In this document: positions 11,926-23,689 of the stretch, piece by piece
Position numbering within the stretch: the first letter of the stretch is position 1
Layout: every line of letters starts with the position of its first letter
Source of the DNA: Basidiobolus meristosporus CBS 931.73
Lineage: Eukaryota; Basidiobolomycota; Basidiobolomycetes; Basidiobolales; Basidiobolaceae
DNA: 64,000 nucleotides
Direction: 5' to 3'
Assembly (NCBI GenBank): GCA_002104905.1
Contig: MCFE01000257.1
Span: 1-64,000 of the forward strand
Notes under the pieces: generated by a model
What the model was told of the DNA's origin: nothing
Database searches by the model: none
What the model saw: the letters and a program-made list of their open reading frames with translations, nothing else
Translations under genes and position numbers: made by a program

Positions 11926-13440
11926 TTAATGCTGTGCTGGTGCATCTTTGTCTGCCTGCTTTTCCCTTATTAGCACTGTTCCAGCTACCTGATTTCTTGT
12001 TGATGCAGGTTTGGAGCTTTTTGCCCTCCCTGCAATCAGCTCTTGAGGAAGCCTCTGGCTTTTAGTCATTGCACCCTTATTGATGTGCTTTTGATAGTAT
12101 CTGCAATTCTTGGCATACTTTTTTGGCATCCCAGTGACAGCACCAAGTCTGTTTGCTTGCTTGCCTCCAAAAAATGTTTATTGAACAAGTTAAGTACATT
12201 CTGGTTGACCTTGAGTTCCTGATGGGCCCATTGTATGCTGGTCTTAAGGTGTTGGCATGCTGGATTTTCATCAGCCTCTTGAATATCAACCCACTCTTCA
12301 TCATTGAACTCAATGGCCCCATGGATCTTTAATATTTTTGACTTTTAGGCTTTGGCATAAACAACATATTTTTGCCCTCCCATGTTGTGGTAGGCTCTTC
12401 TGTGGGCATTATCTTTGGGCACTGTTGTTGTGCTTCAAAGACTATATAGTGTTCTTCTGCTGTTACATTGGGAGATGGCTCATTGGTGAGGTCTCTTCAT
12501 GGGCAAGTAGAATCCTCTTAGCTAATCAAAATGCAGGTAGTGAACTCATAGCTCTCACAGCAGAATCATCTTCAATCTATCTCACCAGGCCTTCTGGTAG
12601 TGCTCTGGGAAGAGAGGCCAAAAAAGTGAGAACAGTAATAACTCCATGGGCTTTCAGTAACTCTCCAACTTGCTCAAGGCCACTCAAGTATTCTATCAAT
12701 GGTAGCAGCTCAAACTTGCTATAAGCAAAGCTCTACATATCATTGAGTGTGTAGACAACTTGATTGTTCCATCAGAGAAAGGAGTTCCTTGCATCCCAGG
12801 TTAAGGTAGATCCATGGTCCTGATGATATTTCACTCTTGGGTCTTCTAGGGGCAGTTCAATCAAACCACTCATGTTGGGTGCCAAATATGTGGTAGTGTA
12901 GAGGTACTCCTAGGAGTAGCTACACAACTCAAGGTGTGTGAGGTATCTGATGGGTGCAATAACCTCTGGGTCTAAACTGCTAGTATCCTTGTCAATGTGG
13001 CACTATGGTAAAAGCTGCTGCTTCTGAAGCCTCCTAGGTGCTCCAAGTGTCTCCATAGGCCTCTGTGAGTCTTGTACACTACCCTGAAAGGCTCTTTAAT
13101 GGCAGATCTGAGGTGTAACTATTGAAGGTAGGTGCAGTGATCTACAGATAATCAATAGGGAGAAGTGTTGCTGATATAGGAGATGATTTTTTGAAGAGGT
13201 TGACTTCCCTGAAGTAGTTTTTGGGATTGCCAAATGATCACTAATGACAAGGCTCTAGAAGATTCAAGGCATCAGTGTAGTTCTTGATGACATCACTATG
13301 AGCTAAAAGAACTCCAAGAGGGTCCTGGAAGGTTCTAAAAGACACATCACATCCTAATAATTGAGGATCTGTAGTCAGAAATCTGTAAAGCATAGTGATA
13401 CCAGATATGGTATTAAATGGCAGGGATTGTAACACAGACT
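11926..13440 (-). pseudogene. Repeat family U, copy 2, inverted
   Basis: Minus-strand copy that meets copy 1 tail to tail near 11,930. Read from 13,440 down it encodes the upstream part of the U protein (MSGLIELPLEDPR-like about 12,870; FELLPLIEYLSGLEQVGELL about 12,710). It then gives MPKPKSQK about 12,355 and QHLKTSIQWAHQELKVNQ about 12,250-12,200, with stops between. The segment 12,190-12,360 is an inverted match to 10,190-10,330. It adds N-terminal sequence not seen in other copies, so it is useful for rebuilding the family consensus. Function unknown. Confidence 0.5.
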
Positions 13441-13689
13441 TAAGTCATGTGTCACAGGTACTGACACTAGCACTTGCCTGATAAATGTACATATGCTGAT
13501 CACAACGCTGAATAACATCTGGGGTAACTAATGGTAATAACCAATCATGGTAAACATCATATGCGGATAATACTAGTCATATGGGCAAAGTTAAATGAGA
13601 TATTACTAATAAGATATAATATGGATAAGTGTATCATAATAGGTATAGGGATCAACTTGCCAGTGGGAGGTAGGTTCACCCTACCAAAG
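13441..13689. other. Intergenic AT-rich DNA
   Basis: No gene or repeat recognised; rich in TAAT and ATCAT words. It lies between family U copy 2 and DNA transposon copy C. Confidence 0.4.
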
Positions 13690-16162
13690 TATTTTTCTAA
13701 TTGTACTGCCAAATAAAGTTATAAAACTTGATGGGGTTTTAATGGTGCTGTAACAAAAATTGCATGGCTTTGTTGCAGTCTTAATATGCTCTGCAACTAT
13801 TTTAAATTGATCTGCCTGGCCAGTATATCCAATTGCCTTATATGGCCCATGACTTGACAATGTTTTGTACTGATGGTAACATATACATCTTGCAAACATA
13901 TGAATGGTTGTTGCCACTTCTGCCATAAATACCTCCTGAAAATCCACAAAGAACTTCTTGGTATTTAGCTAATATATTCTCTCTCCCTTCTGCATTCTAG
14001 TCCCCCTTATAAGTATGTGCTGGCTCTTGTTTGGGTGAATACTGTATTGAATGTTGTTGAAGTTGGCTTGCGACCATGAGAAATCCGGCCAACCTTGGTA
14101 GAGTTTTCCCAATAAAAATTAGTGGCTTGTAGCATCCAATCCAATTATGCATTATTTAACTGATTACTCATGCATTGGGGCTGCCAAGCTTCTTAGTGCC
14201 ATCAGCATAGGTGTCTCCATGTACACATCTGTCCTCAGTATTTTTGAACGCTTCCTGGCTGTCCTCCATTTGACAACTGAAGACATCTATGATGGACTAG
14301 AAGGTGTTATTCTTGATGAGACTGGAAAATGATAGTTCCTGCCACTTGACTGGTCTTCATATCTTCCCACACATCCACTCCATAGGAAACTCCCAAAAAA
14401 TGAAGCAAGCCCCAGTATTCTCCTCACACTAAGTAAGATCAAGTACAGAATTAATACAGTAGTGGCAGAGATCTACATGCTGAGCTTTATGTTTGTAGTA
14501 TTGCCACTCAAATCTTGGTGCAAACTCCTTGTGCAACAGGTGTAGAGGTGTCAAGTTGACATTAGCAATCTGCTTCTGGATAAATATTCCTACAATATCC
14601 ACATATGACTCCCAATGCTTCCATTGAACTCTTGGTGGGAATTGCTTAAGAATGCCACTTAAATATATACACATCCAGTTCATCCAGTCTATACATTTGT
14701 ATTGTGGCATATGCATGTAAATATTATTTAGAGCCAGTGAGAGGTACGTAGGGTAGTGGATATTGTGTAATATCCTGCCAATTCTTTCAAATTTCTCTGG
14801 TATCTCAAAGGGCTCATTTAGCTTAAAATGCCCCATGTACAACTTGGTCTTCAGTATAGGGATATTGTTGAGAGGCAAATGTACTGCTTGCGGTGAAAAG
14901 CTCTTACTCCAACATATACCCTCTGTATTAAGTATCTCTGGCTTGCAGTTGATTCTGTATTCCGGCTAATGGCTTATAGCTTGCCAACTTTGCTGCAATT
15001 GCATGCTGACTTCTGCATGTTCTCTCTGTAGGAAGATGATTTTGTTGGTGGGGATGTTTAGGTAATAATAATGTGCGTGAGTTATGGAGTAAATCCCCTG
15101 GAACTTACACACTTGACAGCAATTACATCCATTGTGCCCAGAAAAGCCAGTTATCTTACTGATGGCTAGGGTATATCCATGCACATAATATATGCTCTTT
15201 TACATAATGGCCATTTACAGTTAGCTTGCTAGAATGCATACAAAATCCATCCAGCAATGGATACTGGCAGCTATCACAGCTGGTGAGTGATTTAGGTCCA
15301 GATGCCAGTGAGACTACCATCAGATTTTGACCTGATACTGTACAACAGGTGGCAGATTCAGGTTGATGAGAATCAGTGGCCAGCAGGATATGCTGGTAGA
15401 ATACTTGTTTCATGCAAATCCATCAAGTGCTAAGGCAAATGCATGGTCATACATACCTTCAAGGTAGCTCTTGCATCTTTACTGCTAGTAATATCAACCA
15501 TCAAATGTGTTGGATGTATTTTACTTGATTAATACTTAGTGCGGTAGTTTGTAGCTTTGCAATACTTGTTGGACTGCATGAGCTGCTGAAATATTGGACT
15601 ATTTGGTATCATTCAGCAGCTAATGATTTACTTGACAATTCTGGACTAGTCTTGGTGACTGTGGGACAAACTTACAGCTCTAACTTTGCCACTGTCCTCA
15701 GATCTATTATCTGATGATTATTCCCCTACTGCCAGGATCAAATTAGCGCTATTACTAAACATTATGTACTACCCCTGAAACTGTTACAGGATGCTCCTGA
15801 TATTGAGAAACCCTCTTTACTTAGTGTACAGTTGTATTACTTCTACAAAGGTATAAATACTGAGCTTCTTGATTAATATACAAGAGTTCAACTATTATCA
15901 CTATTTCTTGATAAGTTCCTTATATCCAAATCACTTCTTAAATTGCTACATGCACTTGTTTAGATGGGGTATTACTGGAATATATCCAGAGTGTGAACAA
16001 TGTTTTCCCTTGACAGTGGTGGAGTCCTGACAATTTGGACATGTTTCAATGGTAGCATTTTAGATGTGAATACCATGCAACTGTTAACACATGCTGGAAT
16101 CAGGACAGTCTGTCCACTTGTACCATGTACAAGGTAGGTTGCATCCTGGGACAAAGTACTCT
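13690..16162 (-). pseudogene. Tnp2/Plavaka-like DNA transposon, copy C
   Basis: Minus-strand copy, best preserved in the middle. One frame (15,184-14,966) reads ISKITGFSGHNGCNCCQVCKFQGIY, a GHN...C..C..C zinc-binding-like segment seen in fungal Tnp2-type transposases. Another (14,878-14,429) reads FKLNEPFEIPEKFERIGRIL ... YLSLALNNIYMHMPQYK...DWMNWM, with FWEFPMEW just downstream (about 14,401-14,366). The C-terminal segment QEVFMAEVATTIHMFARCICYHQYK lies at 13,947-13,870. A gypsy LTR (15,590-15,958) splits the N-terminal half, and another LTR cuts the 5' end at about 16,163. Non-functional. It supplies the empty-site comparison for both MITE insertions in copy B. Confidence 0.6.
15590..15958 (+). 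repeat. Gypsy LTR inserted in copy C
   Basis: About 370 bp beginning TGCTGAAATATTGGACTATTTGG. It is absent from transposon copies A and B, which read directly from GAGYTYCTTYAGATGGGG. The same sequence is found inverted at 16,163-16,550. No clean target duplication could be defined. Confidence 0.6.
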
Positions 16163-16550
16163 AATATCTCAGCAAGTAGTGCGGCTATTTATGAAGTGAT
16201 TTGGATATAAGGAACTTATTGTGAAATAGTGATAAAAATTGAACTGTAGCTTATTTATAAGGAAGCTCTGTATTTATACAGTTGTGGTGGTAACACAACT
16301 GCAACACTGATTAAGCAGAGCTTCTCAGCACTCAGGAGCATTCTCTAATAGTTTCAGGGTTAGTATATATTGTTTGATAAAATTGCTTATTTAATCCTGA
16401 CAATAGGGGAATAATCAAAGGATCGTAGATCTGGGAAAAGTGGCTAAGTTAGGGCCCAAGGTTAGTCCTACAGGAACCAAGACTAGTCCAGAATTGGTAA
16501 GTTATCTTTTTAGCTGATAATGATACCAAATAGTCCAATATCTCAGCAAG
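16163..16550 (-). repeat. Gypsy LTR, inverted relative to the previous one
   Basis: On the minus strand it starts TGCTGAGATATTGGACTATTTGG directly after the truncated RNase H of the minus-strand gypsy (about 16,550). It contains the same TATAAATAC and ATATCCAAATCACTT blocks as 15,590-15,958. The two form an inverted pair around about 200 bp of transposon copy C. Confidence 0.6.
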
Positions 16551-18540
16551 GGCATCAGCAAGTGTGTTGCTTTCCGCAGGGTGGCAGACAATCTCCAAGT
16601 CATTTGGCTCATTGTATTCACTCCAGTTTGTCATTCTTCTGGATTGTACCTTCCAAATATATATATACTTGAGTGAGGTGTGACCAGTCTTCACATTACA
16701 TTTGACTCCTTGAATGTAGCATCTACAGGTCTTCAAATAGTATTCTATGGCAAGTATCTCCTGCTCATCTTCCGGATAGTTTTGTTCTGCTGAGTTCAAT
16801 TTCTTGAACTCAAGAGCAGCTGAGTAGTCCTTTCCCCCATGGTGTTTGCTTGGTACTCCACCAATCACATAGTCTGAGTTATCTGGGCACAGAGTCAACT
16901 ATTTTCTGAAGTCTGGGATTCTTAGCTAGGCAGATTAGCAAGCTCATTCTGGAGCACCCAAAAGGCAGTCTCTCAGGTTATGTCCAACTTCAAGATGTTG
17001 CTTTTCTTGAGATTCTCAGTTAAAGGGTCTGCAATGCTTGCAAGTGACTTGAAAAATCTCCAATCATAGGAAACTATTTCAAGGAATAATCTGAGTTTTT
17101 ATGGGCTATGGGGCTGCTTCAGATTCTTGATGACTTTGACCTTTTTGGGTTCTAAGTTCACTCTTGTGCTAGTCACTCTATGTCCCAGATATTCAACATG
17201 TTCCTTCAAGAATTCAAACTTTGCTAGCTTAATGTACAGCTTGTTAGCCAGGTTCTTATAAGTACAAGGTCTAACTTGAAGTTCCAAAATATACTGTCCT
17301 GTAGGTCTTCTTCATAGACATTGATCTTCATCCTCACTGACTGAGTAATACATTCAAATATGTGAGAGTGCTGTCAGCTGTTGAGACTGATATTGATTTG
17401 GTGGGTTCTAAGTTGATTGCAGCCTTCAAAGCAAGTTCCACTGGCATGTACTCATGCAATGCTCCTGGGTCAACCATGATCCTAGCAGGTACTTCATTGA
17501 TCATTCCATTTAAGTACAATAGCTTTCCTGGGTTTGAGGTTGATTGGCAGAGGTATTTTTCTCTTATATGGGAAGTTAGTTCTGTGTCTTCTTCAAGTTT
17601 ATCCTCTATGTTAGTGTGCCCAAGTATTTTAATATGGCTGAAGGTTCTTGTTAAATGGTCTCCATTTCTTCTCTGAGGGCAGTACTTTGCAACTTGTCCC
17701 TGCTGGTAGCAATTAAAGCAAAGTCCTTTCTTCCTACATTCTTCCGAGGTGTGATTCTTCTGCAATGCATCTATTTCCATTGACACTGCTTCTCATTGTT
17801 TTCTTTCATAGAGATTATAGCTTTTCTGAATAGCCATTGTAGGCTTCCCAACTCCAAGCATAGCTGAGTCATAGTCAATGGCAATTGTGAATGCTGCTTC
17901 AACAGTTGGAGTTTATTGAGGATCCACCTCCATGCAAGTTCTTTATTTCAACCCATCCATAAGGTATTCCACTAGATCCAGGGGAGCCACTCTTTCAACT
18001 TGTCCAAGTAGACATCTGTGTACATAGATATACTCATGATCCATTCCTTTGTGCCAGAGTGTGGTTTTGCTAAAATTTTGGTAGGTCTGTGTGCAATAGG
18101 ATATATCTATTCTGATCCAACTCATCCCCAGTATCAATTGTATGGCATCTCATCATGCTGGCTGAGTTGATCTTGTTGTGGTATCACTGTAATGCTGCAT
18201 CTGCCAGGTAATATGCTTCCTAATACAACTTGCTTTCTGCGGCAATTTCTTCAGCTTTCAAAGCTGCTTCAATCAGAAAGAGCTAAGTTCCCAGGTTTTC
18301 ATTGACTCAACCATGGTACCAGCTGACCTTCACACAAAGGTTGTGCATGATAGAGCACTGCTGGTTCTGGGTCATGGGAGTCATTTCTTGTTGCTGCTGG
18401 CTGAGGAACTAGGGTATCTGTTGGCGTTGGGCCAAGACTTGCTGCATAGCATTTTACCATTGGTGATTTTCTGACATCTTGATGGAGGCTTCTTCTTTCT
18501 TCAGGAGAGAGGCTTTTGATTATTGCCACTACCAATGTTA
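16551..18540 (-). pseudogene. Decayed Ty3/gypsy polyprotein (minus)
   Basis: Read from 18,535 down: Gag (RKSPMVKCYAASLGPTP), capsid fragments (18,137-17,943), then a zinc knuckle (CFNCYQQGQVAKYC, about 17,720, with the usual His replaced by Gln). The protease follows (ARIMVDPGALHEYMP, DSGA changed to DPGA, about 17,470). RT is reduced to LAKFEFLKEHVEYLGHRVTS (17,287-17,099). RNase H remains as KDYSAALEFKKLNSAEQNYPEDEQEILAI and TLADALAE (16,898-16,560). The RT core and whole integrase are deleted. It is the same family as the plus-strand remnant at 20.6-23.5 kb. Confidence 0.85.
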
Positions 18541-18805
18541 TAAGTCTTGATATAAAAGCTGTAGAGGAATAGGGATTTAGCTTGTATTATATTCACTAAA
18601 GCTTGTACTGCTCTATAGTGAGGTTCCAACAGCTCCTTATACACATTTTGCCAAATCAATTGCTGACTACTTAATTTCCTAATGCAGGTTGTATATGACA
18701 GCTCATTTGATTGCAACATCCTCACCCAATTAGATCCTACTTATTAAATCTATATTGTCTGATAAAGATCTGCTGATTTATCTGCAGACTAATACTACTG
18801 ATCTA
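18541..18805 (-). repeat. 5' LTR of the minus-strand gypsy (approximate)
   Basis: Matches, in reverse complement, the two LTR-like units at 20,135-20,635. Shared blocks include the AAGTAGGATCTAATTGG-type, GGAGCTGYTGGAACC and TCAGTAGTATTAG sequences. It lies directly upstream of the Gag start of the minus-strand element. The ends are not sharply defined. Confidence 0.6.
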
Positions 18806-19255
18806 ATTAATAACACTGATAAACTTAAAGCCTAAACATAAAGTTAATTGATTTGACTAAAAACTGACCTAATTTAAACATTTGATAGTAGATCATAGCA
18901 CTATGCTGATATTAAAGTACCATCAGGGGATTGCAATGAGGCTGTCAAAACACTGTCAAGTTTTTGGCACTCCAAGGCAATTAGATGTATTGGCTGTTAT
19001 TTCCACTCAAGTAGTTGTCAAAGGCACAAAGACCACAATGATGCCATGCCACTTTAATTAAATCACTGTACAAATGCCATAATCCTTTCAGCTTTATCTG
19101 GTTTTAAAATTAGTCAAAAGCTGTTGTGATCCCATCAAAGGATCAAATATGTAGTTATTTATTCTCAGCTGCTGGTATTATGGCAGTTACAAAAATGAAT
19201 CAATGAATTTTAACTGTAATCAAGCATTCAACTAAATGGCCAATGGCTAGAGCTG
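18806..19255. repeat. Repeat family V, copy 1
   Basis: Shares a run of about 260 bp with 39,277-39,540 (CTGTCAAGTTT.TTG.CA...GGCAATTRGATGT, AAAGACCACAA, GTTGTGATCCCATCA, GCTG..GGTATTATG.CAGT). No coding content. The GTGATCCCATCAAA block is the complement of the GATGGGATCA block near the end of family U. Confidence 0.55.
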
Positions 19256-20130
19256 TATCAGTAGACAGTCATTAGGAGGTTACAAGTTTTATATACTATG
19301 AGATCCTGGTGAAGCTTAAGTGCCCTGTAAAGTCTTGTCTGAATGAGGAGCAAATTTTGAGGCAAAATTCTTGGCAGCATGCCTGGAAATGCAGCTGATT
19401 GATCATCTCAAAACCTTGGCATATTACCCTAGAACTAATGAATTCACAGGAGGTTTACTTCATTATTTAGAAAGTGCTGACCAGGTATGCAAATAAAGCT
19501 GTCAGTAGATGAGATAAGTATATTTACCAAGCACTTTTTGCCTGCAGAGGTAGGGTCCATAACACTACCAAACAATTGCCATTTTACTCAGTGTATGGAA
19601 GTGTACCATATATTTGAGGCAATCCCACACAGCCAAAGCTCATTGACAGCTTAGAGGATGAGCTCAGTCATACTGGTTGACACCATCAATGGGAATAAAA
19701 GTGTCAGAAGGCGCATCTCAAAGTCCCTAATAGGGCAAAAATGATGAAGCAGAGATATGAAAAGTCTAATCACCTGAGGCTTTGATGGTTGGGAACTTTG
19801 CATTGCTAAGACACAACACTACAAAGAGGCTTGAGCTGCAATGGATGGGACCTTCTGAGATCAACAGACAATGCTTATTTGTAACTCACCAACTAATAGA
19901 CAAGCAAGGATATATCCAGGAAGATCTAGTTCTTATAGGCAGACTCAAGCTTGCAACACTTACTAACAACGCTGAACCATTAAAATACTGGTATTACAAG
20001 ATAAGTGATGAAGCAGAACCCTAGCAGCTTTGGTATGGAAGAATGTTATGCTCCAAAGCTTGAGTGTCCAAGCTAGATCAGGTTTTATTCAAATAGATTA
20101 ATTCAATGTTTAGCCTATGAATGTATTAGT
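19256..20130 (+). pseudogene. Gypsy integrase 3' fragment (plus)
   Basis: The open stretch 19,782-20,024 encodes VGNFALLRHNTTKRLELQWMGPSEINRQ...LIGRLKLATL, matching the C-terminal domain of gypsy integrases (usually DLVLLHNT..LDPKWRGPY.I). Upstream, 19,560-19,720 gives degenerate LPFYSVYGS and related integrase-core remnants. It sits directly before LTR-like DNA, so it is the 3' end of an old element. Confidence 0.6.
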
Positions 20131-20134
20131 ACTG

Positions 20135-20635
20135 TCTATCAAATCAGTAGTATTAGTTATCAGATGCATCAGGAGATCCTTGTCAGACAGAAATGGATAT
20201 TTTAAGTAGGATCTAATTGGATGATGATGATACAATCAAAAGAGTTGTCAGCTACAACCTACATGGAGAAATACAATTAGTCTGCAATTGATTTGGCAAA
20301 TTGTACTCAAGGAGCTGATGGAACCTATATAAAAATCAGTTCAAGTTTTAGAGAAAACAATACTGACTAAACTCCCTTTTCCTCAACAACTCAGTAGCAT
20401 TAGTCAGCAACTGAATCAGCAGATCCTTATCAGACAGAAATAGATAAATTAAGTAGGATCTTATTGGATGATGATGACGCAATCAAATGAGTCATCAGCC
20501 ACAGCCTACATTAAAAAATACAATAAGTCAGCAATTGATCTGGCAAAATGTATATAAGGAGCTGCTGGAACCCTGATAAAAATCAGTTCAAGTTTTAGTG
20601 GATATTATACTAGTTAAACTCCTTATTTCCTCTAC
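20135..20635 (+). repeat. Two LTR-like units in direct tandem
   Basis: Units of about 250 bp each (about 20,135-20,388 and 20,389-20,635) share GATCCTTRTCAGACAGAAAT, AAGTAGGATCTWATTGGATG and ATAAAAATCAGTTCAAG. The first follows the integrase end and the second precedes Gag of the next element, so two gypsy copies abut through their LTRs. Confidence 0.65.
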
Positions 20636-23520
20636 AGCTCTTACACCAAGATTTAGAACATTGGTAGCAGCACTAACCAGAAACCTCTCTTCTGAAGCAA
20701 GAAGAAGCCCCCCTCAAGATGTCCAAAAATCAGAAATGAAAGAATGCTATGGAGCAAATCCTGGCCCAACAGCAACAGTTATTCCAGATCCTTGGCTAGC
20801 AGCAACAAGGAATGACCACCATGGCCCAAAGCCAGCAAAATCCTGTTAATAGCAACTTGAGTGTGAAGGTCAACTGGCACCATGGTAGAGTCAACAAAAA
20901 CCTGAGAACCTGGCTCTTCCAGATTGAGGAAGCTTTGAAGGCAAAGGGAATTGTTCCAGAAAGCAAGTTATACTATACAGCCTCTTACCTGTAAGATGCA
21001 TCTTTACAGTGGCAACACAACAGGATCCAGTTGGCCACCATGATGGGACGCTCTGTGATCTCTATTTGCAATGAGTTTGTGTTGGAAACTCAGCATGGTT
21101 ATGAACCCCTACACCAGCAGACACTACCCAGAAGAAGGTTGACAACCCTCAGACTGAAAGAAATGGCTCAAGAGTACATCTATAAATATAGATGTCTACT
21201 AGGATAAATTGAAAGAATGGACCTCCTGAATCAAGTGAAATACTCTATGCATGGTTGAACGTAAGAACTTGCAAGGAAGTGACTTATCAAAGACCCTAGA
21301 TTATTGAAGGAGCCATCAACATTGCCATTGACTATGACTCAAATGTGTTTGGAGTTAGAAAGCCCACAATGACTAGCTGGAGTGGCTACAATCGCTATGA
21401 AAGAGGAGAATCTGAAGCAGTGCCAATGGAAAGGGACACTATACAGAAAATGCTACCTCAGAAGAGTGAAAGAAGAAAAGACTTTGCTTTAATTGCCACC
21501 AGCAGGGACATGTTGAAAAGTATTTCCCTCACAGAAGAAATAGGCACCTACCATCAAGAACCTTCAACCATATTGAAGCCCTGGAGCATAGTAACATGGA
21601 GGATCAACTCAAAGAAGACTCAGAGTTCACCTTTCATATGGCAGAAGTATACCTATCCCAGATGACCCCAAACTCAGTACAGCTAGTATCTTTGAATGGA
21701 GTAATCAATGGAGTACCTGGCAAGATCATGATTGACTCAGGAGCATTGCACAAGTACATGTCACAGCAATTTGCTTTGAAGGCTGGTGTTAACTTGGAAC
21801 CCACCAAATCCACTTTAGTCTCATAAGCTGATGGGAGCCCTCACATCTTTAACTGTATTACTCAGACAGTAAGGATTAAGATCAAAGACTATGAAGTAGA
21901 CCTAAAGGTCTAAATATTTAGGAACTGCAAGCTTGACCTTGTACTTGGAAAAGCCTGGCTATTTGTTGTAAATCATTAGTCAATTGGAGAGCCCATGATA
22001 TTCAGATCCAGAAGGACAACAAAACCTATGGGCTATTTCCTGCCAGACTGGATTTTAACTTGGTCAGTTGCAGTGTTTGTGAAACAAGTGAACTTAGCAA
22101 GACACAGTTCTGCAGAACACTAAGAAATGGTGCACAGATGTTCCTTGTGGCAGTATTATGGGATGTTTACTCTACTCCAACACCCCAGAAGGTGCATACT
22201 CTTTTGAAGGAATATTCAAATGTATTCCCATAGGAACTTGCAAGCCTTCCACCAGTCTGAGACATGGATTATGCCATTGACAAAGGAGATATCCCTCTAG
22301 TGAGTACAACACCTTACAGAGTGAGTCTTTTGGAGTTGGAAGAGATGAAGGGGCAAATAGATCAGTTATTGGAGCAAGGATACTTCAGACCCAGCAAGTC
22401 ACCCTAGGGAGCACCAGCTCTTTTGCAAAAAGGAAGGATCCATCACTAAGGATGTGCATTGACTACAGAGCCCTCAACTCAGTTACCATTAAGAACAAGT
22501 ACCACATACCTTGGATTGGTGAGCTTTTGGACCAACCCAGTGGAGCTACCATACTCAGCAAGAGTGACCTCATGTTATGATATAGCTGGATTAGGGTGAA
22601 ACATGAAGACTACCCTAAGGCAGCATTCAGGACTAAATATGGACATTACAAGTACCTAGTCATGAGTTTTGGCCTCACTAATGCCCCTGCAACATCCATG
22701 ACCTTGATGCAAAGAGTCTTCCATATATACTTGGACAAGTTTGTGAAAACCAACCTAGATGGCATATTAATATAAAGCATGACAGAAGAGGGACACTTGA
22801 TTCACATTGAAAGGTCTTGAAGAAGCCAGGAGAGAACAAGCTGTATGGCTAGCTAGCAAAGTGTGAATTCTGAAAGGAACATGCTGAATAACCAAGACAC
22901 ATACTGACTATCACAGGAGTGACCTTAGATCCCAAGAAGGTTGAAGTCATCAAGAGTTGGAAGCAGACTCATAACATATCACAACTAAGATCATTCCTTG
23001 GAATGGTTTCCTATTATTAGAGATATGTCAAGGCCTTTGCAAGTATTGCAGCCCCTTAAACTGATACTTCAAGAAAGACAACACCATGAAGTAGAATTTA
23101 GCCTGTGAGACTGCCTTTCAGTTGTTCAAGAATGAACTTGCTAGGCTGACAAGATTAAGAATCCCGGACTTCAGAACAGAGTTCCTCTTTGCACAGATGC
23201 TTCAGACTATGCAATTGGAGGAGTACCAAGCCAAGAACATGAGGGAAAAAACTACCCAGTTGCTTTTAAGTCCAAGAAACTAAACTCAGCAAAACAGAAC
23301 TATCCAGTGCATTGGAAGGAGATGCTTGCCATAATACACTGTTTGAAGACCTGGGGATGCTACATTAAAGGAGTCAAGTGCACCGTGAGGACCCTTGCCT
23401 TCTACAATTGGAGTTAGGCAAAAAGACTCTATAATACCAATGCAATGAAGTCATTCAAGTCTAGCCATGGGCTGATTGATAAGTACTTCTAACTCTCCCA
23501 AATAGTTGACTGGTGATTGA
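20636..23520 (+). pseudogene. Decayed Ty3/gypsy polyprotein (plus)
   Basis: Same family as the minus-strand gypsy at 16.5-18.5 kb. Gag-like reading starts about 20,640 (TLVAALTRNLSSEARRSPPQDVQKSE). The zinc-knuckle region is at 21,470-21,530. The protease GKIMIDSGALHKYMSQQFALKAGVNLEPTKS (21,596-21,826) keeps DSGA. RT is visible only as broken pieces (22,230-22,760), and RNase H-like pieces (DFRTEFLFA, about 23,165-23,400) are out of frame. Stops are very frequent and the usual F/YxDD box is lost. Integrase is missing. Confidence 0.8.
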
Positions 23521-23689
23521 AACTACAATATCAAGTCCACCAGTAGTCAGGACTATGACAGAGCATAGCAATAGGAACTTCACTAGTTCAGATATTTCTG
23601 CAACTGTGGCATAAGCTGAATTGGGGCCTTGGAGTATCCTAGAAGTTACCATTGAGGTTGAAAAAGCAAGAAAATCTGACCAAATTAGA

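Noticed and set aside
12338-12724. 128-codon plus-strand frame
   Set aside because: It is the antisense of the family U copy 2 coding sequence, which matches other copies at the protein level on the minus strand.
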